A stretch of DNA of 32,642 nucleotides. Source: Lentzea sp. GTDB lineage: Bacteria; Actinomycetota; Actinomycetes; Mycobacteriales; Pseudonocardiaceae. Positions 1 through 7,408 of the stretch are shown here, one piece after another; within the stretch, counting starts at the first letter, position 1; each line of letters starts with the position of its first letter. The position numbers and the translations under genes are program-made. The notes beneath the pieces are model-generated. The model was not told where the DNA came from, did no database searches, and was given only the letters and a program-made list of their open reading frames with translations. The stretch covers positions 1 through 32,642 of the forward strand of contig JASLAV010000756.1 in NCBI GenBank assembly GCA_030146905.1, given 5' to 3'.

Positions 1-708
1 TCGGAGAACGTGCTGCTGACCCAGGCGTGCGGCGGGGGAGTGGCGGCGTTCGACGTCGTGGCGGGCAAGTTCGCCACGCACCCCGCCTACCGGACGGCGT
101 TGATCATCGGCGCCAACCGGGTGTGCGAGCCCTACTGGAACCGCATGGAGATCAACACCAGCATCTTCTCCGACGGTGCCGCCGCGGCCGTGGTGCGGCG
201 CGACCACCCGCGCAACCGGTGGCTCAACACCGAGATCATCAGCGACGGCCGGTACGCCGACTTCATGATGATGGACGTCGGTGCCGCCGCACGCCCGTTC
301 AGCGGGCAGGAGACCGTCGGGGTGAAGAGCCCGCAGAAGCGGCTCGAGGAGTTCTTCGCCGGCGACATCCGCAAGATGTTCGAGTTCGTCTCGACGATCC
401 GCACGAACAACCACGAGGTGGTGCGCCGGGCGTGTGCGCGCGCCGGCATCGCGCCGGGCGACCTGCGCAAGCTCCTGCACCTGCACGACAGCGTTCCCGC
501 GATGACGTTGCTGGCCAAGGACCTCGGCATGGGTCCCGAGTGGACGAACAGCGAGGTGGCCAGGGAGTACGGCCACGTCGGCTGCGCCGACCAGCTGATG
601 TCGCTGGAGCACTACCTCACCGCAGAAGAGCTCACCGACGGCGACGTCGTCGCACTGACCAGCACGGCCAGCGGCATGCACTGGCTCTGCACGCTCCTGG
701 CGATCTGA
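1..708 (+). CDS. KASIII-like 3-oxoacyl-ACP synthase, 5' truncated
   Basis: This is the C-terminal part of a ketoacyl synthase III (FabH-type thiolase-fold) enzyme; the frame is open at base 1, so the start lies outside the window. The nucleophilic Cys is in QACGGG (codon 28-30). The likely catalytic His is in LHLHDS, followed by a helix ending AKDLGM as in FabH. Where FabH has YGNTS, carrying the third catalytic residue Asn, this protein reads YGHVGCAD, so the Asn seems replaced and an Asp lies close by. Variant triads are known in KASIII relatives that transfer acyl groups or close C-O bonds. It is followed after 8 nt by the FkbH-like gene, then an ACP. That order suggests condensation of an acyl thioester with glyceryl-ACP, as in tetronate pathways. 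The family is secure; the reaction is inferred. Confidence 0.85.
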   Translation, partial: SENVLLTQACGGGVAAFDVVAGKFATHPAYRTALIIGANRVCEPYWNRMEINTSIFSDGAAAAVVRRDHPRNRWLNTEIISDGRYADFMMMDVGAAARPFSGQETVGVKSPQKRLEEFFAGDIRKMFEFVSTIRTNNHEVVRRACARAGIAPGDLRKLLHLHDSVPAMTLLAKDLGMGPEWTNSEVAREYGHVGCADQLMSLEHYLTAEELTDGDVVALTSTASGMHWLCTLLAI

Positions 709-716
709 GGGGAATC

Positions 717-2573
717 ATGGAGACCAAAGAACTTCTGGCGCGAATCCGCCGGTTGACCGCGCCGGACGCCACCGCCGATCCGTCGTTGGTGGCCGATCTC
801 GCCCTGGTGACCGACGTGCCGGCGTTGACCGAGGCAGGACGCCTGCTCGCGAAGGTGCCGGCCGAGCTGCTGGGCGCGCTCAAGCCGTTGCGCGTGGCCG
901 TCACCGGCACCTTCACGGCCTCCGGTGTGGCGCCACTGCTGCGGGTCGCCCTGCTGCGCAAGGGAATCGCGCCGGAGATCCACGTGTCCGGCTTCGACCA
1001 GCTCGCCACCGACCTGAGCGACCCGGACTCGCCGCTGGCGTCGTTCGCGCCGCAGGTGACGCTCTGCCTGCTGCACGACGACTGGTTCGTCCCGGACCAG
1101 TGGGACGACATGGAGGAGTTCACCACGGCCGTGCGCGGCCGCTGGGCGATGTTCGACAACCTGGTCGGCGCGTTCACCGAACGGTCGGGCAGCGCGGTTC
1201 TCGTGCACACCGTGCCGTTGTCGCCGGTGGAGGTGCGCGGCGTCGTCGCGTTCGACGGCAGGGCGGCGCTGGGCCGCGCCTGGCGTGAGCTGAACAGCGA
1301 CCTGCTCGGCATGGCCCTGCGCCGCGACCAGGTGCACGCGCTGGACCTGGAGGCCTACCTGCTCGACGCCCCGGTCCGGCTGCGCGACGAACGCCTGTAC
1401 CGCTTCGCCAGTGCGGCGTGGACGCCGGCGGTCGAGTCCGTCTACGCGGCGGAGGCGGCGAACTTCTGCCGCGCGTTCCTCGGCATGACGAAGAAGGTCC
1501 TCGTGCTCGACCTGGACAACACGTTGTGGGGCGGCGTCGTCGGCGACGACGGCCCGAGCGGCATCCAGATCGGCTCGATGTACCCCGGCAACGCCTTCCG
1601 CGAGATGCAGCGCAGGGCCGTCCAGCTGCGCAAGCAGGGCGTGGTCCTGGCGCTGTGCAGCAAGAACGAGGCGGCGATCGTCGACGAGGTCCTGAACGAC
1701 CACCCGGACATGGTGATCCGCCCTGCCGACGTCGCGGCCCGCGCCGTCGACTGGCAGCCCAAGGACCACAACATCCGCGGCCTCGCGAGCCTGCTCAACC
1801 TCGGCCTGGACAGCTTCGTCTTCGCCGACGACAGCACGTTCGAGACCGGGCTCGTCCGCGGCTCGATCCCCGAGGTCACCGTCGTGCACCTGAACGGCGA
1901 CCCGGCCGACCACGTCACCGCGTTGCAGCGCGACGGTTCCTTCGACGTCCTGACGACCACCGCGACCGACCGCGAACGCACCCGGCTGTACCAGGCCCGT
2001 GCGGAACGCACCGAGTTCGCCGGCTCGTTCGGCTCGGTGGAGGACTACCTGCGCAGCCTGGAGATCCAGGTGTCCGTGCGGGAGGCCGACGAGTTCAGCC
2101 TGCCGCGCCTGGTCCAGCTCGGGCAGCGCACCAACCAGTTCAACATGACCGGCACCTCGCACGCGGAGGCGCGCACCCGTGAGATGGCCGCGTCCGACGA
2201 CGACGTCGTGCTGGTGTTCGAGGTCTCCGACCGCTTCGGCGCCGAGGGGATCGTCGGCGGCGTGTGGGTGTCGAAGCACGACGACCACTGGCTCGTCGAG
2301 AACTTCGTGATGAGCTGCCGGGTCTTCACCCGAGGCGTCGAACACACCGTCGTGCAGCACGTCGCCGACCGCGCCGCGGCGTCCGGGGCGGTGCGGCTGG
2401 AGGCCTGCTTCACCGCCACCGCCCGCAACAAGGCCGCCGCCGCGTTCTACCCGGACGCCGGTTTCTCCCTGCTGGAGGAAGGCCGTTTCAGCCTGCCGCT
2501 GGTGCCCCGGCCGCAGATCGGTCCCGACTGGACCACCCTCGTGACGTTCGACAAGGAGTCCGCTGATGTCTGA
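717..2573 (+). CDS. FkbH-like HAD-family protein (glyceryl-ACP formation)
   Basis: Predicted 618-residue FkbH-like protein. In characterised relatives this family takes the glyceryl group of 1,3-bisphosphoglycerate, dephosphorylates it and loads it on a discrete ACP. Residues 1-260 form the family-specific N-terminal domain. The HAD core begins at LDLDNTLWGG with the two motif-I Asp at 265 and 267. Later SKNE and FADDS fit HAD motifs II and III. Residues from about 440 to 600 form a GNAT-like C-terminal domain (for example LGQRTNQFNMT). The start at 717 is preceded by GAGGGG, and the much longer open frame upstream is a shadow of the ketosynthase gene. The end overlaps the ACP start by 8 nt, so the two are probably translated together. 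FkbH proteins also feed methoxymalonyl-ACP synthesis, but no dehydrogenase or methyltransferase partner is visible here. Confidence 0.9.
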   Translation: METKELLARIRRLTAPDATADPSLVADLALVTDVPALTEAGRLLAKVPAELLGALKPLRVAVTGTFTASGVAPLLRVALLRKGIAPEIHVSGFDQLATDLSDPDSPLASFAPQVTLCLLHDDWFVPDQWDDMEEFTTAVRGRWAMFDNLVGAFTERSGSAVLVHTVPLSPVEVRGVVAFDGRAALGRAWRELNSDLLGMALRRDQVHALDLEAYLLDAPVRLRDERLYRFASAAWTPAVESVYAAEAANFCRAFLGMTKKVLVLDLDNTLWGGVVGDDGPSGIQIGSMYPGNAFREMQRRAVQLRKQGVVLALCSKNEAAIVDEVLNDHPDMVIRPADVAARAVDWQPKDHNIRGLASLLNLGLDSFVFADDSTFETGLVRGSIPEVTVVHLNGDPADHVTALQRDGSFDVLTTTATDRERTRLYQARAERTEFAGSFGSVEDYLRSLEIQVSVREADEFSLPRLVQLGQRTNQFNMTGTSHAEARTREMAASDDDVVLVFEVSDRFGAEGIVGGVWVSKHDDHWLVENFVMSCRVFTRGVEHTVVQHVADRAAASGAVRLEACFTATARNKAAAAFYPDAGFSLLEEGRFSLPLVPRPQIGPDWTTLVTFDKESADV

Positions 2574-2811
2574 GGTCTTCACCGGTGTCGCCGACCTGGT
2601 CGGCCAGGTCACCGACCTGCCAGCCGAGGACATCTCGGCCGGCGCGAGGTTCGACGCCCTCGCCAACTGGACGAGCTACGACGCGCTGCGCCTGCTGACC
2701 GGCATCGAGGAGCACTTCGCCGTGCGCCTCGACCTGCAGGAGTACTTCTCCATCAAGGACGTCGGCGGTCTCGTCGCCGCCGTCTCGGCAGCACAGGGGA
2801 AGTCGGGATGA
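2566..2811 (+). CDS. discrete acyl carrier protein
   Basis: An 81-residue acidic protein with the size and helix pattern of a stand-alone acyl carrier protein, presumably the carrier for the glyceryl unit made by the FkbH-like protein just upstream. The expected phosphopantetheine serine is S37 in NWTSYDAL. In most carriers of this type the motif is WDSL, so both neighbours of the Ser differ (Asp to Thr, Leu to Tyr). The following helix, GIEEHFAVRLDLQEYFSIKDVGGL, keeps the usual hydrophobic spacing. AAGGAG lies 7 nt before the ATG, within the end of the preceding gene. Its stop overlaps the next start in an ATGA junction. Assignment rests on length, Ser position and context; whether a standard phosphopantetheinyl transferase accepts the altered motif is open. 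Confidence 0.78.
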   Translation: MSEVFTGVADLVGQVTDLPAEDISAGARFDALANWTSYDALRLLTGIEEHFAVRLDLQEYFSIKDVGGLVAAVSAAQGKSG

Positions 2812-3224
2812 TCCTGCGCATAGACCACGTGGGCGTGGTGACCGCCGACATCGAGGCGGCGTCGTTCGGCATGGGCCTGCTCGAAATGCAGCGCACCTAC
2901 GCCGACGACGTGGACGCCTACGGAGTGGCGACGTCGTTCTGGCAGTGCCCCGGCGACACGACCTCGATCGAGCTGGTCGCACCGGTGCGCGAGGACGCCG
3001 CGGTGCACGGCCACCTGGCGCGGCTCGGTCCGGGCCTGAACCACGTGGCGTTCGAGGTGGACGACATCGAGGCGGACCTGGCGGCGTTGCAGGAGCGCGG
3101 CGCGATCCTGGTGGACGAGAAACCGTGCCAGGGCGGCCGGCCGGGGCTGCGGGTGGCGTTCGCTCACCTCGGGCCGTCGACCGGCCTGCTGGTGGAGCTC
3201 GTGGACTACGGCGACCGGGTCTGA
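2808..3224 (+). CDS. VOC/glyoxalase-fold protein (methylmalonyl-CoA epimerase-like)
   Basis: A 138-residue single vicinal-oxygen-chelate protein. It opens with LRIDHVGVVTADIEAA, whose His is a typical first metal ligand. GPGLNHVAFEVDDIEADLAAL supplies a second His, and a late Glu in GLLVELVDYG is the usual last ligand. The fold most resembles methylmalonyl-CoA epimerase and related glyoxalase-family enzymes, which are also about 140 residues long. It overlaps the ACP gene by an ATGA, so it is probably made in step with the ketosynthase, FkbH-like protein and ACP. VOC proteins catalyse epimerisation, dioxygenation, glutathione or thiol chemistry, or only sequester ligands, so the reaction cannot be named. 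Context suggests action on the glyceryl- or acyl-derived product of the cassette. Confidence 0.8.
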   Translation: MILRIDHVGVVTADIEAASFGMGLLEMQRTYADDVDAYGVATSFWQCPGDTTSIELVAPVREDAAVHGHLARLGPGLNHVAFEVDDIEADLAALQERGAILVDEKPCQGGRPGLRVAFAHLGPSTGLLVELVDYGDRV

Positions 3225-3236
3225 GACGCGGAGGGC

Positions 3237-4016
3237 TCAGCAGGCCTGCCGGAACGCCTCGTGCAACCGGGCCGAGAGGTCGTGCGCGGCTTCCCGGGCC
3301 CGGTCCAGCAGCGCCGGGACGGGCAGCGCTCCTCGCGCAGCACCCGCAGGTGCGGCACGGTGCAGAAGCCGTCGGTCTGGCTCGCGGCGAGCCCGGCCGC
3401 CGGCTCCAGGCCCGCGGTCAGCGCGACGGCGGCGGGCGCCGGCAGGCTCGCGAGCCCGGCCAGCCAGCGCAGGGACCGTTCGATCTGCGCGTTCAGCTCG
3501 TGGCGGTCGAGCACGGACCCGCGGGCGTTGCCGGCCAGCGGCGACCACACCGACCGCTGGCCCGTGCGGTGGACGGCGAGGCCCTTGTGCCCGTCGGGGC
3601 TCGGCACCGAGCGCACCCAGGCGGCCTCGTCCGCCACACCCCGCGTGAGCCTCTCCGTGCCGCTGAACAGCCCGTGCGCCCTGCCGTGGCCGGACAGGAG
3701 GCCGGGCAACGGTTCCAGCCGGTGCGCCTCCAACTGCCCGTACTCGTCCAACGGCACGAGGTGCACCTCGACGGCACAGCGCTCGACGGCCGATCTCGTC
3801 CCGGTGAGGTCCGCCCTCCAACTGACGTGCACGGCCCGGCCCGGCTGGCGGCGGCGTTGCGGGCCGCGATCGGTTGCCACCCGGCGCCGTCGGTCTCGTA
3901 CTTCAGCCCGTCGGCCCTGTCGCTGATCCCGCGCACCGCGAGGAACGGCGCCCGGTTCAGCTGCGCGGCCTCGGCCGTGCCCGCGCTCTCCATCGAACGG
4001 ACCCACGGGACACGCC
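3237..4016 (-). pseudogene. decayed composite gene: nucleoside phosphorylase/MTAN-like C-terminus plus unknown region
   Basis: No single frame spans this stretch, yet protein-like sequence runs through it in three frames on the minus strand. First, just after the map stop, the frame reads SMESAGTAEAAQ, PFLAVRGISDRADG and GWQPIAARNAAA, a good match to the C-terminus of the MTAN/purine phosphorylase fold. About positions 3835-3865 the sense shifts to a second frame (VEVHLVPLDEYGQLEAHRL, GQRSVWSPL, GSVLDRHELNAQIERSL), a region I do not recognise. About 3320-3335 it shifts again to ALLDRAREAAHDLSARLHEAF and a stop at 3237. The nucleosidase lacks its N-terminal two thirds, where map now ends. Truncation plus two shifts point to a pseudogene, although sequencing errors could explain the shifts but not the missing front. 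Confidence 0.65.
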
Positions 4017-4805
4017 CTAGCCGGAGGGTGTCTCCTCGGAACGGCGGCGGGTCAGCACGAGCGGGCCGTCCTCCGTGATCGCCACCGTGTGCTCGGAGTG
4101 GGCGGTGCGCGAGCCGTCGGCGGAGCGCAGCGTCCAGCCGTCGTCTTCGAAGATGATCTTGTCGGTGGTGGCGGCCAGCCACGGCTCGATCGCGATGGTC
4201 AGGCCCGGCTTGAGCCTCATGCCGTGCTTGCGGCGGCCGTTGTTCGGCACGTGCGGTGCCTCGTGCATGGTGCGGCCGAGACCGTGGCCGCCGAACTCCA
4301 GGTTGCAGCGGTAACCGTGGTCGGCGGCCACTTCGCCGATCGACGCCGAGATGTCGCCCAGGCGGTTGCCGGGCTGCGCCGCCTCGATGGCGGCTTCCAG
4401 GGCCACCTCGGTCGCCTTGATCAGGTGCAGGTCCTCCTCGCGCGCGGTGCCCACGACGATCGACACCGCCGAGTCGGCCACCCAGCCGTCGATGCTCACC
4501 GCGATGTCCATCGACAGGAGGTCGCCGTCCTGCAGCACGTAGCTCTTCGGCAGGCCGTGCAGGACGGCGTCGTTGACCGACAGGCAGATCACGTTGCGGA
4601 ACGGGCCCCTGCCGAACGACGGCGAGTAGTCCCAGTAGCAGGACTCGGCGCCTCGTTCGGACAGCATGTGGCGCGCGTGGTGCTCCAGGTCGAGCAGGTT
4701 CACGCCCACCGCGGCCTTGGCGGAGAGCTCGTCGAGCACCTCCCCGATGAACTGGCCGGTGACGTGCATGCGCGCGATCTCCGCGGGCGACTTGAGCTCG
4801 ATCAA
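4017..4805 (-). CDS. map: type I methionine aminopeptidase
   Basis: A 262-residue methionine aminopeptidase, the cytosolic metalloprotease that removes the initiator Met from new proteins. All five dimetal ligands are in place: Asp in SMDIAVS, Asp in VADSAVS, His in GGHGLGRTMHE, Glu in AIEPWLA and Glu in HSEHTVAI. The substrate His in TMHEAP is also present. The start is TTG at 4805, with GGAGG 7 nt upstream; a nearby ATG overlaps that ribosome site and is unlikely. The length matches the catalytic domain without an N-terminal zinc-finger extension. Actinomycetes often carry several map genes. This copy is not beside adk/infA/secY, so it is probably an additional paralogue. It runs into the pseudogene remnant on its 3' side. 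Confidence 0.95.
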   Translation of the reverse strand: MIELKSPAEIARMHVTGQFIGEVLDELSAKAAVGVNLLDLEHHARHMLSERGAESCYWDYSPSFGRGPFRNVICLSVNDAVLHGLPKSYVLQDGDLLSMDIAVSIDGWVADSAVSIVVGTAREEDLHLIKATEVALEAAIEAAQPGNRLGDISASIGEVAADHGYRCNLEFGGHGLGRTMHEAPHVPNNGRRKHGMRLKPGLTIAIEPWLAATTDKIIFEDDGWTLRSADGSRTAHSEHTVAITEDGPLVLTRRRSEETPSG

Positions 4806-4917
4806 CGTGTTCCTCCATCAGGGATGCCGGTATAAGAATAACGGCTTCGCGAAGACGGCTGAACAACACCACCCAGGAGGGGGACGGACGTTGCGCTCGT
4901 GAGGTCGCGTCACCACA

Positions 4918-5481
4918 GTGCCGGTCATGAAGCAGGTGCTGCAGCACAGGATCGACTCGACCTTCGCCCACTACGACGTCAACGGCAACGGCGTCATCGA
5001 GCTCGCGGACGTCTACGCGCTGGCCAACCGGCTGCTGCAGGCGTTCGGGGAGCCGGCGTCGTCCGAACGGGGCCGGGAGCTCGTGGAGGCCTACGACAGG
5101 TTCTGGGAGATGCTCGCCGAGTACTGCGACACCGACCGCGACGGGCGGATCGGGCCCGCCGAGTACCGGGACGCCATGATCGAGGCGTTCGTCGAGGGCG
5201 GGCCGATCAACGTCGACCTGCTCGAGATCGTGCAGTCGCTGCTGGCCATCGCCGACACGAACGGTGACGGGCGGGTCGACGCGGACGAGTTCCGGGTGCT
5301 GCTCAAGGCGCGCGGGCTGGGCGACGAGGAGAGCAGGACGGCGTTCACGCACCTGGACCTCGACGGCGACGGGGCGATCAGCGTGGACGAGTACGTCGCG
5401 GCCGTGCGGGACTACTACACGAACCCGGCGCAGGACACGCCCGGCAGCTGGCTGTACCCGAGGGCGTTGCAGCGCACCTGA
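4918..5481 (+). CDS. four EF-hand calcium-binding protein (calerythrin-like)
   Basis: A soluble protein of about 187 residues with four EF-hand loops: DVNGNGVIELAD, DTDRDGRIGPAE, DTNGDGRVDADE and DLDGDGAISVDE. Loops 2-4 have ideal Ca ligands including Glu at position 12; loop 1 ends in Asp and may bind more weakly or prefer Mg. Spacing between loops resembles the sarcoplasmic calcium-binding protein/calerythrin group found in actinomycetes. No signal peptide or membrane segment is visible, so it should act as a cytosolic calcium buffer or sensor. The start could be GTG 4918 or ATG 4927, as neither has a strong ribosome site at ideal spacing. It is transcribed away from map with a 112-nt gap. 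The physiological role of this family in bacteria is poorly defined. Confidence 0.9.
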   Translation: MPVMKQVLQHRIDSTFAHYDVNGNGVIELADVYALANRLLQAFGEPASSERGRELVEAYDRFWEMLAEYCDTDRDGRIGPAEYRDAMIEAFVEGGPINVDLLEIVQSLLAIADTNGDGRVDADEFRVLLKARGLGDEESRTAFTHLDLDGDGAISVDEYVAAVRDYYTNPAQDTPGSWLYPRALQRT

Positions 5482-5499
5482 CGGGCGTGCCCCGCGAGC

Positions 5500-6324
5500 T
5501 CACGACTGGATGAACGCGAGCAGGTCGGCGTTGATGACGTCGGCGTGCGTCGTCGGCATGCCGTGCGGGAAGCCCTCGTAGACCTTCAGCGTGCCGTTCT
5601 TCAGCAGCGGCGCCGAGAGCCGCGCGGAGTCGTCGATCGGCACGATCTGGTCGTCGTCGCCGTGCATCACGAGCGTCGGGACGCTGATCGCCTTGAGGTC
5701 CTCGGTGAAGTCCGTCTGCGAGAACGCGACGATGCCCTCGTAGTGGGCCAGTGCGGAGCCCATCATGCCCTGGCGCCACCAGTTCTGGATGAGCGCCTCC
5801 GACGGCTCCACGCCCTCGCGGTTGAAGCCGTAGAACGGGCCGGACGGCAGGGCGCGGTAGAACTCGGAGCGGTTCGCGGCGAGCTGGGCCTGGAGGTCCT
5901 CGAAGACCGAGAGGGGAAGGCCGCCGGGGTTCGCGGGCGTCTGCACCATCAACGGCGGCACCGCGCCCAGGATGGCGGCCTTGGCGGCACGGGACTCGCC
6001 GTGACGCGCCAGGTAGTGCACGACCTCGCCGCCGCCCGTCGAGTGTCCGACGTGGACGGCGTCGCGCAGGTCGAGGTGCTCGGTCAGCGCCGCCAGGTCG
6101 TCGGCGTAGTGGTCCATGTCGTGGCCGGTGGCGACCTGGGACGAACGGCCGTGACCGCGGCGGTCGTGCGCGATGACCCGGTAGCCGTGGCGCACGAAGA
6201 ACAGCATCTGCGCGTCCCAGTCGTCCGACGACAGGGGCCAGCCGTGGCTGAAGACGATCGGCTGACCGGTGCCCCAGTCCTTGTAGAAGATGTCCACGCC
6301 GTCGGCGGTGGTGATCGTCGGCAT
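5500..6324 (-). CDS. alpha/beta hydrolase, non-haem chloroperoxidase-like
   Basis: A 274-residue alpha/beta hydrolase of the cofactor-free chloroperoxidase/esterase group. The family signature [16 protein letters not shown] forms the oxyanion region. The nucleophile Ser is in [12 protein letters not shown], the acid Asp in HGDDDQIVP and the His in [10 protein letters not shown]. These proteins are serine esterases that can form peracids, so in vitro haloperoxidase activity says little about the natural substrate. The start ATG 6324 (MPTITTADG) has AGGAG about 10 nt upstream; the longer frame reaching 6495 has no family similarity in its first 57 residues and crosses the divergent promoter. 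It is divergent from the unknown gene at 6475, and the 150-nt space between them holds two TGAC-type palindromes, so both may answer to one regulator. Confidence 0.93.
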   Translation of the reverse strand: MPTITTADGVDIFYKDWGTGQPIVFSHGWPLSSDDWDAQMLFFVRHGYRVIAHDRRGHGRSSQVATGHDMDHYADDLAALTEHLDLRDAVHVGHSTGGGEVVHYLARHGESRAAKAAILGAVPPLMVQTPANPGGLPLSVFEDLQAQLAANRSEFYRALPSGPFYGFNREGVEPSEALIQNWWRQGMMGSALAHYEGIVAFSQTDFTEDLKAISVPTLVMHGDDDQIVPIDDSARLSAPLLKNGTLKVYEGFPHGMPTTHADVINADLLAFIQS

Positions 6325-6387
6325 CGTCGTGCTCCTGTTCGTGGGTCTTTGACGGCAACTCTGCCCTGAAACCGCCGAACGGGGTCC

Positions 6388-6397
6388 GTCACATGAC
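6388..6397. promoter_or_regulatory. short palindrome GTCA-CA-TGAC in divergent promoter
   Basis: GTCACATGAC pairs GTCA with TGAC around two bases. The eight bases ACATGACT starting at 6391 recur as the reverse complement AGTCATGT at 6429-6436, inside the larger dyad. Shared half-sites between two genes read in opposite directions suggest binding sites for one dimeric regulator. The regulator is not obvious in the window. Confidence 0.4.
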
Positions 6398-6426
6398 TTG
6401 GACCACGTCTCGACTGGCACGCCGAA

Positions 6427-6447
6427 ATAGTCATGTAAAGTGACTAT
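6427..6447. promoter_or_regulatory. inverted repeat ATAGTCA-N7-TGACTAT, probable operator
   Basis: Perfect 7-bp arms separated by TGTAAAG lie 27 bp before the start at 6475 and about 100 bp before the divergent hydrolase start. This AT-rich patch stands out in GC-rich DNA and probably overlaps the -10 region of the rightward gene. MarR, HxlR or GntR-type proteins bind sites of this size; none is encoded beside it. Confidence 0.5.
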
Positions 6448-6474
6448 CAAGGCTGGTGACCAATGGAGGACGTC

Positions 6475-7095
6475 ATGATCGACACGCTTGACCACGAGGC
6501 GGTCTTCGAGCAGGCCTGGTCCGCGCAGGGCGGCACGACCGTGGAACTGCCCGCGTTGCGGGTCAACCAGGTGCTACGCGAGCGCTACGAGGTCTCCCCG
6601 CCGTTCGAGTACACCGGCACGGACCTCTGGGACATGGAGGTGCGCAAGGCCAAGGCGCCCGACGTCTTCATCCCGACCGCCGTCGAGCCGGGCGCGGAGA
6701 AGTTCCCGAGCACGTGGCACGGCCAGGTCGAGGAGTTCACCAGGGTGTCGGTGCAGAAGCTGTGGGCCGACCACGACCGCACCGGGACCGTCATCGAGCA
6801 CGTCCGGCTGGACCACGAGAACCGCCGCGCGTTCTTCATCGGCGGCGAGCGCTTCGAGGCGCCGGACGGCCGCGTGTTCACCGCCGGGACCGATCAGCCG
6901 CTCTTCCACGTCGAGCACTCCGTCGGCGGCGGCGAGGACGACCCGCTCAACCTCTGGCGGATCGTCCTCCTGACCGGGGAGCGTGACCCCGCGCTGGCGG
7001 CGGTGTTCGACGAACCGGCCAGGGACCCCTACCTGTGGGTGTTCATCGAGGTGCACCTCAGGGAGGTGCTCGGGCGCGAGCTCGTCCGCCGCTGA
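6475..7095 (+). CDS. conserved hypothetical protein, 206 residues
   Basis: I do not recognise this protein. It is soluble, acidic and rich in aromatic residues, with no signal peptide, membrane helix or known catalytic motif. Notable stretches are [30 protein letters not shown] near the front, a central region [34 protein letters not shown], and [28 protein letters not shown] towards the end. The start at ATG 6475 is chosen over ATG 6463 because GGAGG lies just inside the first four codons of the longer version at the correct spacing for 6475. Good coding character throughout and a regulated-looking promoter support a real gene. It is divergent from the chloroperoxidase-like hydrolase and may be co-regulated with it. 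Confidence 0.75.
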   Translation: MIDTLDHEAVFEQAWSAQGGTTVELPALRVNQVLRERYEVSPPFEYTGTDLWDMEVRKAKAPDVFIPTAVEPGAEKFPSTWHGQVEEFTRVSVQKLWADHDRTGTVIEHVRLDHENRRAFFIGGERFEAPDGRVFTAGTDQPLFHVEHSVGGGEDDPLNLWRIVLLTGERDPALAAVFDEPARDPYLWVFIEVHLREVLGRELVRR

Positions 7096-7174
7096 GGTGG
7101 TCGCGCGCGAAGCCGAGTCCACAGAGGACCGGAAGTTGAGGGGAAGACCTGCGGTACTGGGTGATCATCCCGAC

Positions 7175-7207
7175 CGCGGCACCGGGCCGCCGTGGCCCGG
7201 TGCCGCG
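7175..7207. terminator. strong hairpin between convergent genes
   Basis: A perfect 14-bp GC-rich stem (arms 7175-7188 and 7194-7207) closes a five-base loop GCCGT. It sits between the end of the 6475 gene and the end of the ferredoxin gene, so it can act in both directions. There is no T-run, as is common for actinomycete terminators. Confidence 0.8.
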
Positions 7208-7213
7208 CACCTG

Positions 7214-7408
7214 TCACTCCTCGACGGAGATGGCCGACGCCGGGCACACGGCCGCGGCGTGCCGCACGTCCGCCAGCCGTGACGAGGGCGGGCTCGGGTC
7301 CAGCAGGTCCACGAGGCCGTCGTCGTCGCGCTGGTCGAACACGTCGTCGGCGGCCAGCACGCACTGCCCGGCCCCGACGCACTTCTCCTGGTCCACCACG
7401 ACCTTCAC
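7214..7408 (-). CDS. [3Fe-4S] ferredoxin, P450 partner
   Basis: A 64-residue ferredoxin of the short type that passes electrons to actinomycete P450s. Cluster ligands are C10 and C16 in KCVGAGQC, and a third Cys in AAAVCPASAI near the C-terminus. The position of the second Cys in a classical 4Fe motif is Ala or Gly, fitting a 3Fe-4S cluster. The GTG start overlaps the P450 stop (GTGA), so the two are translationally coupled and very likely function together. No ferredoxin reductase gene is seen nearby, so a reductase encoded elsewhere must supply electrons. Confidence 0.95.
   Translation of the reverse strand: MKVVVDQEKCVGAGQCVLAADDVFDQRDDDGLVDLLDPSPPSSRLADVRHAAAVCPASAISVEE

Noticed and set aside
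612..2666. 684-codon open frame on the minus strand
   Set aside because: It lies opposite the FkbH-like gene, has Arg/Gly/Val-rich shadow composition and no domain match.
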